From: Pyrenochaeta sp. MPI-SDFR-AT-0127
Taxonomy: Eukaryota; Ascomycota; Dothideomycetes; Pleosporales; Cucurbitariaceae
Assembly (NCBI GenBank): GCA_020747015.1
Contig: JAGTJM010000047.1
Location: forward strand, 124,001-188,000
Length of the DNA stretch: 64,000 bases
Direction: 5' to 3'
Positions 32,472 to 43,800 of this stretch are shown in pieces. The translations under genes and the position numbers were made by a program. The notes below the pieces were generated by a model. The model searched no databases. It was given only the letters and a program-made list of their open reading frames with translations, and had not been told where the DNA came from. Every line of letters begins with the position of its first letter. Position 1 is the first letter of the stretch.

Positions 32472-33473
32472 CTATACAGCATCTCGACCGAAGATAATAT
32501 GCCACAGATATTCAAATATTCTTCCGGAAGTGAAATCATCAAGCGGCGTGTTGTGCAACCAATTCAAGTACCTCTCGTACTCCTGTTTCTGTCGTTTCAA
32601 CACTTGGCCTCGTGAGACTGCGAATTGCGCACAACATGGCGTGGCGATGGTCATAGGCACATCGTCGTTCCCAAATAATTCAGCCCATGCGCCAGCCATG
32701 GCATTCTCCTGTGGCCTCAGCGGATCTCTTTCTGAGTCTGGTCGGAATGGCTGAATCTCTGCTGGGCAACTTGGATTGATAAGGCATCTTAAATTGGCAT
32801 AACCATTTCGTTTAACAAATTCGATGTTCAGGGCTTTGATCGTCTCAAGGTTGTCGTAGTCGATACCTTCAAAATCACGAGTTCCATGTTTGTGTTTTTG
32901 ATGACCATGCACAAATACCATGGTGGACGGCAGATTGGAGTAGTTGTTGATGATGTAGGTGAGATATACGTTTGCCTCATGACCTTTATTTATGTTTGTA
33001 TGTAAAGTTGCATTCAAGTCATCGACGGTGTAAATTGCTGTCTTCCACCTAGAGCAACTTGTCAGTTCGTGCGCGTGAACATGCAGAAGCATCGAAATGA
33101 AACTTGCTCAGGAAAGTTCTTTTCAATCCAACCCATATCATCCAACTTCATCTTAGCTGCAACAAGGATCTTGTCCAAAGCAACAAGTTGTGAGGCCTCA
33201 GATGCACTAACTCTAAGACCAGATGCAGTTTCAGACCTAGATATTCGCGTTAGTATTACATCATGGATGAGTAGCGTTGGTTGCAGCACACCTCCGAATT
33301 GTTGTTGTTGCGGAAACAAGCGAGCTTCCAACTGATATCTCCGGATAAATGCGTTCGCCGAGAAAAGTTCGTACTTTATCAGCAGTTGGTAATTGAATTG
33401 TGAAGTGAATCATCAGTATGGATAACGTAATCGCGATCAAACACGCAAACACCTTGCGACGCAGGGTAAGCAT
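32472..33473 (-). CDS. DUF3431 family type II membrane protein, three exons with a GC-AG intron
   Basis: complement(join(32472..33048, 33108..33236, 33292..33473)), 295 aa. An N-terminal anchor lies at about residues 8-27, after a basic start (MLTLRRK), with the rest lumenal or outside. The body is typical of fungal DUF3431: VAAKMKLDDMGWIEKNFPE, then IYTVDDLNA, EANVYLTYIINNYSNLPSTMVFVHGH, YANLRC, and a GAWAELFG near the end. This resembles glycosyltransferase-like folds but no activity is proven. The second intron (33049-33107) starts with GCAAGT; no GT donor gives the right frame, and the GC donor rebuilds FPEWKTAIY exactly. The ATG at 33473 is preferred over an upstream TTG. Divergent from the Cys-rich surface protein gene. 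Confidence 0.85.
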
Positions 33474-33855
33474 GTTTTGGAGGCGCAATGCTACTAAAGT
33501 TTCGGTTTGGCAGACGCTAGCGGCTAGGGAATCATAGAAGTAACAGTAGTAAGGAGGAACGCTATTTAATAACAGAAGTGGAGGGTGTACAGAAGGGCTA
33601 TGTGCTACGTGGGGGCTTATTGAGTCCCAAGTTTATCTGTCATGGCTCAAGCCCCTAAGGCGGCACAGTTGCACGGGTGCCACAAGCACTGTGCCGCAAA
33701 AAGCACAAAATAAGGGAAGTACTAAGACAAGATGAGCGATTTGTTCCATGTTTTGATTTCTTCGAGTGGAACCAGGCAAATCCCCAGCGTTTCCTTCCAA
33801 CAGTGCAGATTCCACCTTTTGAATTTCTCCTTTCTTCATACTTGACCTTGTAAGC
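33474..33855. promoter_or_regulatory. Divergent promoter region
   Basis: 382 bp between the starts of the DUF3431 gene and the Cys-rich membrane protein gene. No defined motif picked out. Confidence 0.4.
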
Positions 33856-34883
33856 ATGTCGTTACCTCGTGCAGACACGCTCATTCCCCTTACCACAATC
33901 TTCACACCTCCTTCCCAATGTACAACAGACCTTTGGCGAATTTCGTACGATGCACAACATTTCTACGAACTACTTGGGGGCCAGGGGTATAGCTCGTGCC
34001 TTCCGGCGTCGTTCACACCGACTTCAGAATTTTTCTACTCTCCTGGATTATACTGTCCGAGTGGCTATAACAGCGCATGTTCTTCATCTCAGATCGTAGG
34101 CGACGAGACCGCTACCATTGTGACCTGCTGTCCAACGTTAGTCTCAGTTTCTTGATTGTGAATTTCCACAACATGTCTGTGATTCATTCCACGTGGAACA
34201 CGAGCTAACGAGTGACTAATTTAGAGGATACTCGTGTCAGAATAGAGCCCCAGCTTCAGGATGGCCATGGGAATACACCTTAGGATGCACTTCAGCATGT
34301 TCTTCGACATACACTAGGACGCTTCGGGATCAGTCAAGTCTGATCGATAATATATGTGCCTTGAGTGCAGGTGCCAACGCGTATAGCGTTCAACTCAGAT
34401 TTCGGGCGGCTGACTTTGTAAGTTCAAGCTACAACATTTCCATATGCCTTCGCGCAAAGTACAACTGACGCTATTGCCTAGGCTACGACAACATCTACAA
34501 CGTCGACCACACCTTCGGCTACTCCAAGCTCAAGTAGCTCCCTACCTATTCTTACTTCCAGCCCCAGCACACCTGTCATCACCAATCCAATGCTGCCTCC
34601 AAAGGATACAGATCTCCCCACCGGTGCGAAGGCGGGAATCGGGGTTGGCGCTGTGCTCGGTGTAGCTTTAGTTGGAGCGATACTGTTCCTTGCCTGGATC
34701 ATGCGCAGAAACTCGAAGAATAATGTTGCGTATAGCGGCTTTGATCAATCAGAGTTGGTGCAAAAGCCATCGGTACTGTACAGCCCAAAGGATACCAGCT
34801 TGGGTGTGCCAATTGGATCTCACTTGCCATACGCACAAGATCAGATCCAGTCTGAGCCATATGAGTTGTCTGGGACCAGATGA
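33856..34883 (+). CDS. Cys-rich single-pass surface protein, three exons
   Basis: join(33856..34136, 34225..34417, 34482..34883), 291 aa. There is no obvious cleavable signal peptide. The N-terminal half is Cys-rich (TTDLW, SPGLYCPSGY, TCCPTGYSCQN), a layout common in fungal cell-surface proteins with a Trp-rich ectodomain. A Ser/Thr-rich stalk of about 40 residues follows, then KAGIGVGAVLGVALVGAILFLAW as the one membrane helix, then a short cytoplasmic tail of about 60 residues. The intron phases work: AC plus A restores CCPTG at the first junction, and the second is phase 0. Likely a cell-wall or plasma-membrane sensor or adhesin, but no function is established. Confidence 0.8.
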
Positions 34884-35819
34884 TAGTGGTCTTACAGTTG
34901 GCCAGCCATCCTCATCTTTTGAGCTTTCCTTGTGTGTGTTCTTGGTTGTGGATAGACGACAAGCTTTCCTATGTACATGACTCAGTACAAAGTACTTCCA
35001 ATGCGACATCAGTCAGAGTCATCAAGGAAGCTTATGAGTTGCTATGATATCTAAATAATGTATATTCCCCATGAACGCTTCTGCCCCTAAATCATAGTAC
35101 ATACCTGTTAAGATTCAGTAGCCTATCTTGTACAGATTGGCTATAAATTTGGATCTGAAGCACGCTAATACGCTTGCGATGTTGTTTGAGGCTTAGTCGA
35201 TTCGTTCTGAGGGGGCCAGACAGTAGCATTATTATTGAAATAGTTAGGTCTTGCATCTTAAGCAGAAAGATGATATATATTGCTTCCGAGTTGTCCTTTT
35301 TGACTTACCATATTCTCGAGTTCCCGACGATCAAACCTAACATACTAGTATCTAGACTTACATGGCATTTAACCATTACCCTTCCATTGTACTATATTGT
35401 TCCTAATTACTTGCTTCTGCCCTTAGAATAGATGTCTTTAGCCTTTAAATATAAGGGAACAATTGAGCAGACAAAGATATTGCAGATACTTGAAGTATTG
35501 AGCGTGAAAATCGCCCGCAAAAGTGACATCTCAGGAGGCAAGACCCCAGCCCATCGAGGCAATCTATCATCCAAGACCAAAATGAACAGCAATTACCTAG
35601 AGAGATTCTTTGCACAGTCTTTGTACTGCAAAATGCAGAACATTCTGAAACTTTCATTTGACTAGCTGCCTATACTCGACTCATACTACCCACCAACCAC
35701 CCAGACACTCACCAAAACAGCGCTCAACATACCAACCACTACCAACTGCCTTCTGTCTACATCCGCTACTTGATATGATCCAATGCTATGGGAATTTGTA
35801 AACACTGTTGGCCTTTCGA
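34884..35819. other. AT-rich intergenic interval
   Basis: About 940 bp, noticeably AT-rich from 35240 to 35460. The short frames lack features. It may contain decayed repeat sequence. Confidence 0.4.
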
Positions 35820-36437
35820 CTAACAGTACCTATCGCCCCTCCAGGTTCGGCCGACAACGAGGTCGTTAGCACCACCACCGTTGGTCCTGCGGTCGTAGCC
35901 ATAACCATCCTGACCGCAGTAGTGGCTAACAACAGTGTGCATATCGATGATCAGCTGATAGGTCAAAAAGTTGCCCTGGTAGTTGCAAAAGAAAGAAGTC
36001 TCGCCTTCCAAGTCAACCTGTGTTTGCGTGTTACTTTCTGTTTCTCACATAGCAAATGAATCATTGTAGAGACTCACCCAGCCGTGGGCATTCTTTTCGT
36101 ACCAGCCCTGATTATGCGCATTCTGAGCGAGCCTCCTGTTGGCCTCGTCCAGGTTCCCAAGATTGATCGACCTACGACCGGAGCAAGTAGTTGCGCGTTT
36201 GCGCAAGTTACCACGGTTAACGGGGGTGATGTCCCCGACGGGAGCCCTCGCTTCCAGATCCGTGAGTGGCGTGAACTTGACATCATATATGCCGGTTTCA
36301 TTGTTCAAGGTGGCCAGGTAGAAACCATCGCCTTGGTCGATTTCACCGCGCATAATTGAGCCAGAAGCGAAGACCGACTCAGTTGGGGCACCGAGGACGG
36401 TGGCGGCGAAGAGCATAGCAATGGTAGAGAAGCGCAT
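35820..36437 (-). CDS. Small secreted Cys-containing pro-protein (effector-like)
   Basis: complement(join(35820..36017, 36078..36437)), 185 aa. Residues 1-17 form a signal peptide (MRFSTIAMLFAATVLGA). A propeptide of about 64 residues ends in NLRKR, a Kex2-type dibasic site at residues 79-81. The mature part of about 104 residues has four Cys at 85, 131, 154 and 185, enough for two disulphides, and is rich in Asn, Gly, Tyr and Trp. The 60-nt intron has a GTGAGT donor and a CAG acceptor. I do not recognise the family. Size, secretion, processing site and location in a gene-poor island fit a candidate secreted effector or antimicrobial-type protein, which is inference only. Confidence 0.75.
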
Positions 36438-38902
36438 CTTGAAGGTTTGGAGATTGACAAGAGGGTGTAAGACTTTGAATAGTGGGGTGTTTTGGAGCTG
36501 GACTGTTTCTTTCTGATGGAGATGAGATGAGTGCGAATGAAGAATTGAGGTGATACTTCTGACCTCTTTATACCATTTCTATGTTTCCTTCCGCTTCAGT
36601 GTCGGCAAGTGCTGTCTCAACTGGGCCATACGCCCCACGTACATGGTACGGACTATCATTTCGGCTTCTTTACGCCCTGAGACGCCTGAACTCTTCAGTA
36701 TAGCTGCATGATTATGGATCCTGGGCACAGTAGAATCCACAGGCATATGCGGCTCAACTTTGACTATATCCTGCATTCTTTCCGAGCTGCCCGTTTGGGT
36801 ATCACCTCAAGGACACGATTCCTATGCGGCATGGATTATTTCAAGCAGAACAAATGAGCATGTAAACACTCCAGGCATTTAAGAGAGCAATGGAAATTTG
36901 CTGAAGGCTTTCACTACACAGTCTACTGTTTCGTCAGACAAGCACGGTTGGGTTAGGCTTCTCCGCATATCCGCATATTTGGTGATTCCTTGTGATTGAC
37001 GGAGCACGGTCGGACTAGGGTTTTCCACAAAATCTGCTTGACTGCGGCGCAGCCGTACTGTGGTCCGCAGGGCGAATAATTGAAGTTGAAGCTGATCTGA
37101 CATATAGAGAGTAGAGGTACGAAAGGGCGTTCGTTGCCCTGCAGATTTTACCGAGCGAAAGACTGGGGTGTTTTGGGGTTAGCTTGAGCGCATTGGTACA
37201 GGGGATTGATTGGACGTGAGTCAATTTAGTCCATGGGAACTGATGTCTAATAGAACATCGTATGCCGCTGGCGTGGGATATTCTTTCCATGCCAAACGAC
37301 TCTGCTCCTTACCTAGGAGGCGTGACTAGTGGCTGCAACCTGATTTGTTGTGTAATTTCATCAAGTAATTGATTCTAGACCGCAGGAAGCTCCGTCAAAC
37401 TCACTATAAGTTTTTTTGTTCTTATGTTCTACTTCATTGTAACTGTAGGGCCATTTCCCTAAGAATGTGTATCCTAAGCATTCAAAGCCTCTTTTTAGTG
37501 TAGCAATGTAGTCAACCTGTTAGCCATCATCTTTCCAAACGGCACCAGTATATGCCATTCTGTTCTGAAGGTACACGGTACCTTTGCAAATTCGACAAAG
37601 TAGAAGTCGGGACCATCCGCAGGGCGTACGGAGAGCCTTGCCGTTGCGATTCCGTTTGAGCTGACCAAAACCGATTTAGCCGAGTGGCTTGGCGTTTCCA
37701 GTATCGCATAAGCCTTGCTCGTATTCGGGGCTTACTATTGCACCGAAGAACGAGTGTAGTAAATTACTATTGCCTTGATTTAGGAAGGTAAAAATTTGGA
37801 CGGCTCTCAAAACAATTCATATGTCTCTGCTACGAAGCGACTTCGTCAAAGGGTCATTGAGCTTACGGCAACTGCCCCTCTTTGCTGTCTTGGTTTAGGC
37901 CACCCGCAAGTTTGAAGAGAAAGACGACAGAAGAGGAGTGGTGAAGAGAGTGAAGGAAAGGCCTGGTGCCTCGAACCTCGGTACCAAAAAAACCCCCACG
38001 CTCTTGTGTCGCAGTACTGTCACCACCTTGTGATGGTTTCATGCTGAGTATTCCTAGTGAATATAATAGAGGTTTTTGCACGCCACAAAAGACACGGCAT
38101 CATTACCGTTGAACTTTCAACAGCAAGTACTCCAAATCCATTGAAATTTCGATCCTGGAGCTACTGAAAAGCTATGTCAGAGTATTAAAGCTCGATTGCG
38201 AGGCTACGGTAGATATTCATCTATCCTCGAGTCACAACCCTAACAGACAATATGTGGAGGAATGTAGTCAAGTTCGATGCGTGTATTTTCCAGCACGTGC
38301 TTCTAGATCTAAGAGAATAAAGGTGTCCAGAATTGTCAACTAAAATTACAGATGTCATTTACCTGTTTCAATAGTCAGATCAATATAAAGATACGAATGA
38401 ATGAATGAATGAATACTTCGAGGGCAGAGCAAAAAATGAGTCGCAAATGCTGATACTGGTAACTTCCTATTCCAACCAATCACAATGACTTTGACAGATG
38501 GAAGTAGGTACACGAAGCAGTATTTGGTGGGTGTACTTCCTTCTCGGCATGCCAGCAACATATAGACCAGGCAGGCATGCTATATACATTGACGCTCCGC
38601 GGTTGGCACGGATAGGTACTGTTCCTTGTCCGTACGGCGGCCCGTAAACCTCAAATTTATCGCCACTCTTTCCGCCAAGCTACCCCACCAACTCCACCCA
38701 CGCGGGTCATCTGCGCCCTGCAGAATATGACCGCACACCAACTAGGAGTCAAAATTCTGATACATCAAAAATCAATGGGATGGAGCTGTTGAACAGCTCT
38801 TGATCGTCACAGATATCAATCAGTACTGCAAGCATTTCGCCCATCTGCCAATATTTATCAACGAGGTCGAGAGTACAATCGCGCTTTGGATGTGGACCTG
38901 CC
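36438..38902. other. 2.5-kb intergenic region, no gene seen
   Basis: The only clear item is a (GAAT)5 microsatellite at 38395-38414. Open frames are short and scattered. The first 150 bp should hold the promoter of the secreted protein gene, the last part that of the fusion enzyme. Confidence 0.5.
38395..38414. repeat. (GAAT)5 microsatellite
   Basis: Five perfect GAAT tetranucleotide units. Confidence 0.85.
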
Positions 38903-40846
38903 ATGGAATCTACACAGCATGCAAGTGGACACAAGTCTTTTACGAATTACGTGGCGTATCAAAATCTACAGACTGCACAATCTCGCATTGGGCATTTTGA
39001 TCTTCCTAACAAGACAATTTTGCCATTGAGCTTTATCTCAGGAACACCCATCGAGAATCTATACCAAGTCATTGAAGTAGGTGAAGCGAACATCATTAGC
39101 ACTGGCGAACAAATTCAAGCTTCTTGCGTCAAGATTCTACCTCCACTCACAGGGCGCGATATACTCTGTGTAGGGAAGAACTACGCTGAGCACGCAAAAG
39201 AATTCAACAGGTCTGGTTTTGACAGCTCGGACAAGACTGATCAACCGTCACATCCGGTTATATTCACTAAGGTCAGTAGTCAGGTGCAGTGTGCTCAAGC
39301 AACGTCGCTGACTTCTTTCATATACAGAGGTTCACATCAATAATTGCTGATGGCGAGGCTATCTATCCACATCCAGAATTCTCACAAAGTATTGATTACG
39401 AGGGTGAGATTGGTGTGATTATCGGTAAGCCTGGGTTTCGCATCTCTGAAGCGGATGCTATGGGCCATGTTTGGGGCTACACAATCATTAATGATATGAC
39501 TGCACGTGAGAGACAGCGAGATCACAAGCAATTCTATATTGGCAAATCGCCAGATACATTCTGTCCGATGGTATGAATGTGTCTCAATATCCAGCCTGGA
39601 ATGCGATACTAATCCTGGAATTAGGGACCTATAGCAGTTCCTGCGGCACAACTTGACCAGGTGCTTAGGGTGCAGACGCATGTTAATGGCGAGCTACGTC
39701 AGAATGCAACTACAAACGATCTTATCTTTTCGATACCATACCTCATCAAGACAATGTCTGAAGGACAAACGCTGGTTCCAGGTGATGTTCTCGCAACAGG
39801 CACTGTAAGTTTTACGGTCTATCTCTACAGACTGAAAGTATCTTACATACTTTTAGCCTGCCGGCGTTGGCATAGGGAGAAACCCACCTGTTTATCTCCG
39901 CCCTGGTGATACCGTCGCCGTTTCAGTCACTGGCCTAGGAACTTTGACGAACTTTGTTGCGGATACGAAGTCTATCAATCCCATCGTGAAGCAAGTGGAA
40001 AATGTATCTCATTTGAAGCAGACCAACGCAGCGAGGTTCAACTCATCCTCCCTTACACAAATCAACAACAAACCATTGTACTACAAGCTTCTAGGCGAAG
40101 TCAGTAGCTCGCCAGTCGTATTTGTACATGGTCTTGGGTGCAGTAATGAGTACTACACTCCACTCATTCAGAGCATGAGACTAGAGAAAACTCATGCCTT
40201 GCATCTCTTCGACCTTGAAGGCCATGGTCTCTCACCTACGTCACCTCTGAGCAAACTAAGTATTGAGTCCTTTGCAGAAGATCTCAACGGTATTTTTGAA
40301 TACGCAAACGTCAAGTCTGGTGGTACGATAGTTGCTCACTCTATAGGGTGCCTGATTGCGGTGCAATTTGCTCTCAATTATCCTGGAAAGCTGTCCAAGC
40401 TCATTCTCCTAGGCCCACCACCATCTCCGCTGCCAGAAGACGCAATTCAAACTACCTCTACTCTTTCAAATACCGTCCGCGCGCAAGGTATGATGGATGT
40501 GGTGGATTCAGTTGCCGCAGCAAGCACGTCAGAGAACACGAAAGCCTCAAATCAAATTGCAGTATCAGCTGTGCGCATTTCACTACTCAGCCAAGATCCT
40601 GAGGCTTATGCTAAGGGATGTATGGCCCTTGCAGAAGCCAGTAGCCTTGACTTCGGCGGTCTTCAGACCAAGACGCTGATCATCACGGGGCGCGAAGATA
40701 AGGTCTCTCCACCAGACGTATGCAAAAAGTATGTGATAGAGTCGCTGAGAGGAAATGCTGGTTTAGAAGTGTTGGATGGTGTTGGGCACTGGCACATCTT
40801 CGAAGATCTTCAGGGTGTCGCAAATGCCATTGACGGTTTCTTGTAA
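38903..40846 (+). CDS. Fusion enzyme: fumarylacetoacetate-hydrolase domain plus alpha/beta-hydrolase domain
   Basis: join(38903..39271, 39328..39570, 39625..39804, 39857..40846), 593 aa; all introns are phase 0. Residues about 1-315 are a FAH-superfamily unit: ILCVGKNYAEHAKE, the metal ligands Glu148 and Glu150 in YEGEIGVIIGK, Asp179 in INDMTARE, and GDVLATGTPAGVGIG. Such enzymes cleave or decarboxylate acylpyruvates in aromatic or homoprotocatechuate breakdown. A short linker leads to an alpha/beta-hydrolase (about 335-593) with VVFVHGLGCSNEYY, nucleophile Ser426 in VAHSIGC, acid Asp545 in GREDKVSPP, and His575 in GVGHWHIFED, close to 3-oxoadipate enol-lactonase-type hydrolases. The last exon is one uninterrupted frame through both domains. 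Substrates are unknown; two successive catabolic steps on one chain is the attractive inference. Confidence 0.9.
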
Positions 40847-43800
40847 TCGGAGAGGCCGTGCAAATTGGCTTAATAGAGCTTGCATTTTGGACCAATATAT
40901 GTGCATTGCGTAAGTATTGCGACTCATATGCACATATAGACAAGCCAATCGTGATTTCCTTCCGTATTCATCCTCGTATCGCAAGTTTATTCACAGCCCT
41001 TGGAAATTCGAAGAGCCTTGACTTGCATAGCTTATGAGGCTAAGTATATCTGAATAACGGTAGCAGGAAATTCTTTTCTTCAGCTGCACTGGTAGAAATA
41101 GTATGACGAGTCTTTGTCGCTCTTTGAAAAAAAAGTGGCTGAGTATTAAGAAACCTTGGCGCTGTCCATCATTACTACCCAAGTGTATATCAAGACAACC
41201 CCCCTCTCGAACAGCTTTGTCATTCATAAATTCTTTGAAATGATACAAATCCTCTTAGTTCTACATGCCCGGTTCTTGATCTCTCTCCCACGATCTGATC
41301 TGGTCATGGCACTAGGCCATGATCAGAACCCATTAGCGCACTCCATCCAGCCTGTATCAAATCAACAACGACTACCCATAGTCTTTTCTCAATCCACACC
41401 AAGGGAACTACATGTCTTCAACAAAGGTGTGGTCTGTTCGTTCGGCCATCCTCATTGTGTGGCGGCAACAGCGAGTGTCCAAACATACTGGCTCATGTTC
41501 GAGCTCGCTTACGAACCACGTGTGCCAGCAACATGGAAATTCCGCTCAATCACTCTGCACAGGCCATGATCCTCAGCCCATTTATGAACAGTTTCGTTTT
41601 CTAATCACCTAGATTACGATCGCCGGTAACAGTTTTTGACTGTATGACTAGTTTATGTCTGCTCCACGTTTTCCATGCACCCTCGCCGCTTCAGCTGCCC
41701 GATAGTCCCTCTTCATGCGTTCTTTTGTAGTTCCAAGGCAACGGCGGATTCGGCCTTATCGAAGACTTGAATGATATCCCATATTTTGCAAATCTTTTGC
41801 ACACTTGGGGGCCTGGAAATGAGGAAATTCCGGATCAAGATTTGCTTAATGGTACAAACACTAATAAGAAAGGTTTGCTTAACTTACCTTCTGCGGAAAT
41901 CAAGCTGAAAAGCATGACCTACAAAATTTCTGGGTAGATACATGCTGCACGGATAAGTCAAGTAGCGCAGAGCTTTCAGAGGCGATCAATTCTATGTTCC
42001 GCTGGTACCAGAATTAGTCTCCTCTAGTTAGGCTGTTAGTGGCTTTACCTCCGTTAGAGAGATTATTCTCTAGTAAATATTATAATAGGGATAAAAGTTA
42101 CATATATTTCTGTTGTGTGGTGAAAGATAAATGAAGGCCAGAAATTTCTTAAGTACACTCTCCAGGTTACCTATATACGCTATTAGAAAGATGAGTGATA
42201 CAATATAGGACTTTAGGAGAATGGAATTCCATTACTTGTTAAGTTTATCTATTTGTGTCATTCGCAGTGGAAATGAGTAGTACAGAGCACTCAGAGACGG
42301 ACCTAGGAAAGGTATTAGCCGGGCGCGGTGGAGAACTGCACGCATCGAGGACCACTATCTTATCATCCGTGCCATGCGTGTTACTTTCCAGCTTCAAGTG
42401 GGCTTTGAATAATTGAACACTTTTAGGGAAACGTGTAGAAGTATCACGGTCTCGTTGACTGGTTTTCCTTGCGTGAGCTCTAGAATATACTCCATAACTC
42501 AGGTCATTGGGTCATCCTCAGTCACGATTTCGAAGTTGAGATTCTTTTCTCTCCATCAGAACTCCCAATAACAGATCCAATGATGCCTGTGCACCTGTAT
42601 ACCCCGCTACAAGATGGCACAGAATCCGCATGTCACAGCCAAGCCCCTGAGTTTGGAGAGACATGTTTTGACTGTATCAGGCACACCATTTTCGCCTTTG
42701 TGCTGAATATCTGAATCATACTGAGATTTGATGAATGCTGTCTATCCCTTCGCAGATGAATTTTCGTCGTTTCGGTGAATGATGCGACTTCCATTCGGTG
42801 TATGTGATCTTTCACTGTTGATTTTCAGACCCAAACTTCGGTCTAGTACTTCAGGTCTCTTACTCACAATAATAGTTACGACCATCTATTATCTTATAAG
42901 GCCATTTCCGTCTCCGTCTCCGGCTTCATTTATGATGATTCCATTACGCATGATCTGGTCAACCATGCCCGGAGAGCACCCGATATACTGACGGGATTCA
43001 TCATAGACCTGCAGCATGGTTTCCCGTATCTCCGATTTTATACACAAGCTATTTCACGGCTCTTGTATTGATAGCTATGGTGCCATGAAGGGCGATGAGG
43101 AGGTCGATAGAAGCTACCTGGTGCTCAAAGTTGGGGGGAACTGAAGTCTGGTTCTTGCTCGCCTATTCTTCCCAAAAGCATTCGCCGGTCAAAGGCGGTT
43201 GAGGAAAAGCATGTTCAAGAGCGTATAATGCATTTCCAGAACTCCAGTTCAATATCTCTGAAACTATTGAGCTTTGATCCAAACTAATGAGTGTCTCTCG
43301 CCATTACACCCTTGAATCTTCTATATTCGACGCTCCACGGTACAGCGATAGATGCTCCCCTCCGAGCTCTAGATCTCTTTAATCATACAACCACTACTAT
43401 TCTAGAATCTACTGGGCCCATATTACTTATTCAGGCCACTGCTAATTGTAAGAAAGGGAGAGTATATTAAATAAACTAGTTGTAAAAGATATTTGTGAGG
43501 TTTATGTTCAATAAGTACTATAGAAGACAATATTAGTTCTTAAATACAAAGTTTTATATACAGGGCTTCTATACTAGAATAGTAAAATAATTTTGTGCAG
43601 GATTTAGACGATCAAACCCAGGAGGGTGGCAGGTTGCTCTCATTTAGGTGCTTGTGGAATAGGGTCGCCACACTATCCACCATTAAGGTCAGCCAGTTCA
43701 CCCACGCCGCACCGCCGCACCATAATGCGTTCTTTTCGAAATGGCGTACGCGAGAGTATTCACTGTGGCGGTTCTCATAATGGATAGCGACCATGCCTTC

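Noticed and set aside
20481..40846. A secondary-metabolite or catabolic gene cluster (epimerase, amine oxidase, amidohydrolase, FAH fusion)
   Set aside because: No backbone synthase, no P450 or transporter, wide spacing and mixed gene types between them. The enzymes are probably unrelated neighbours.
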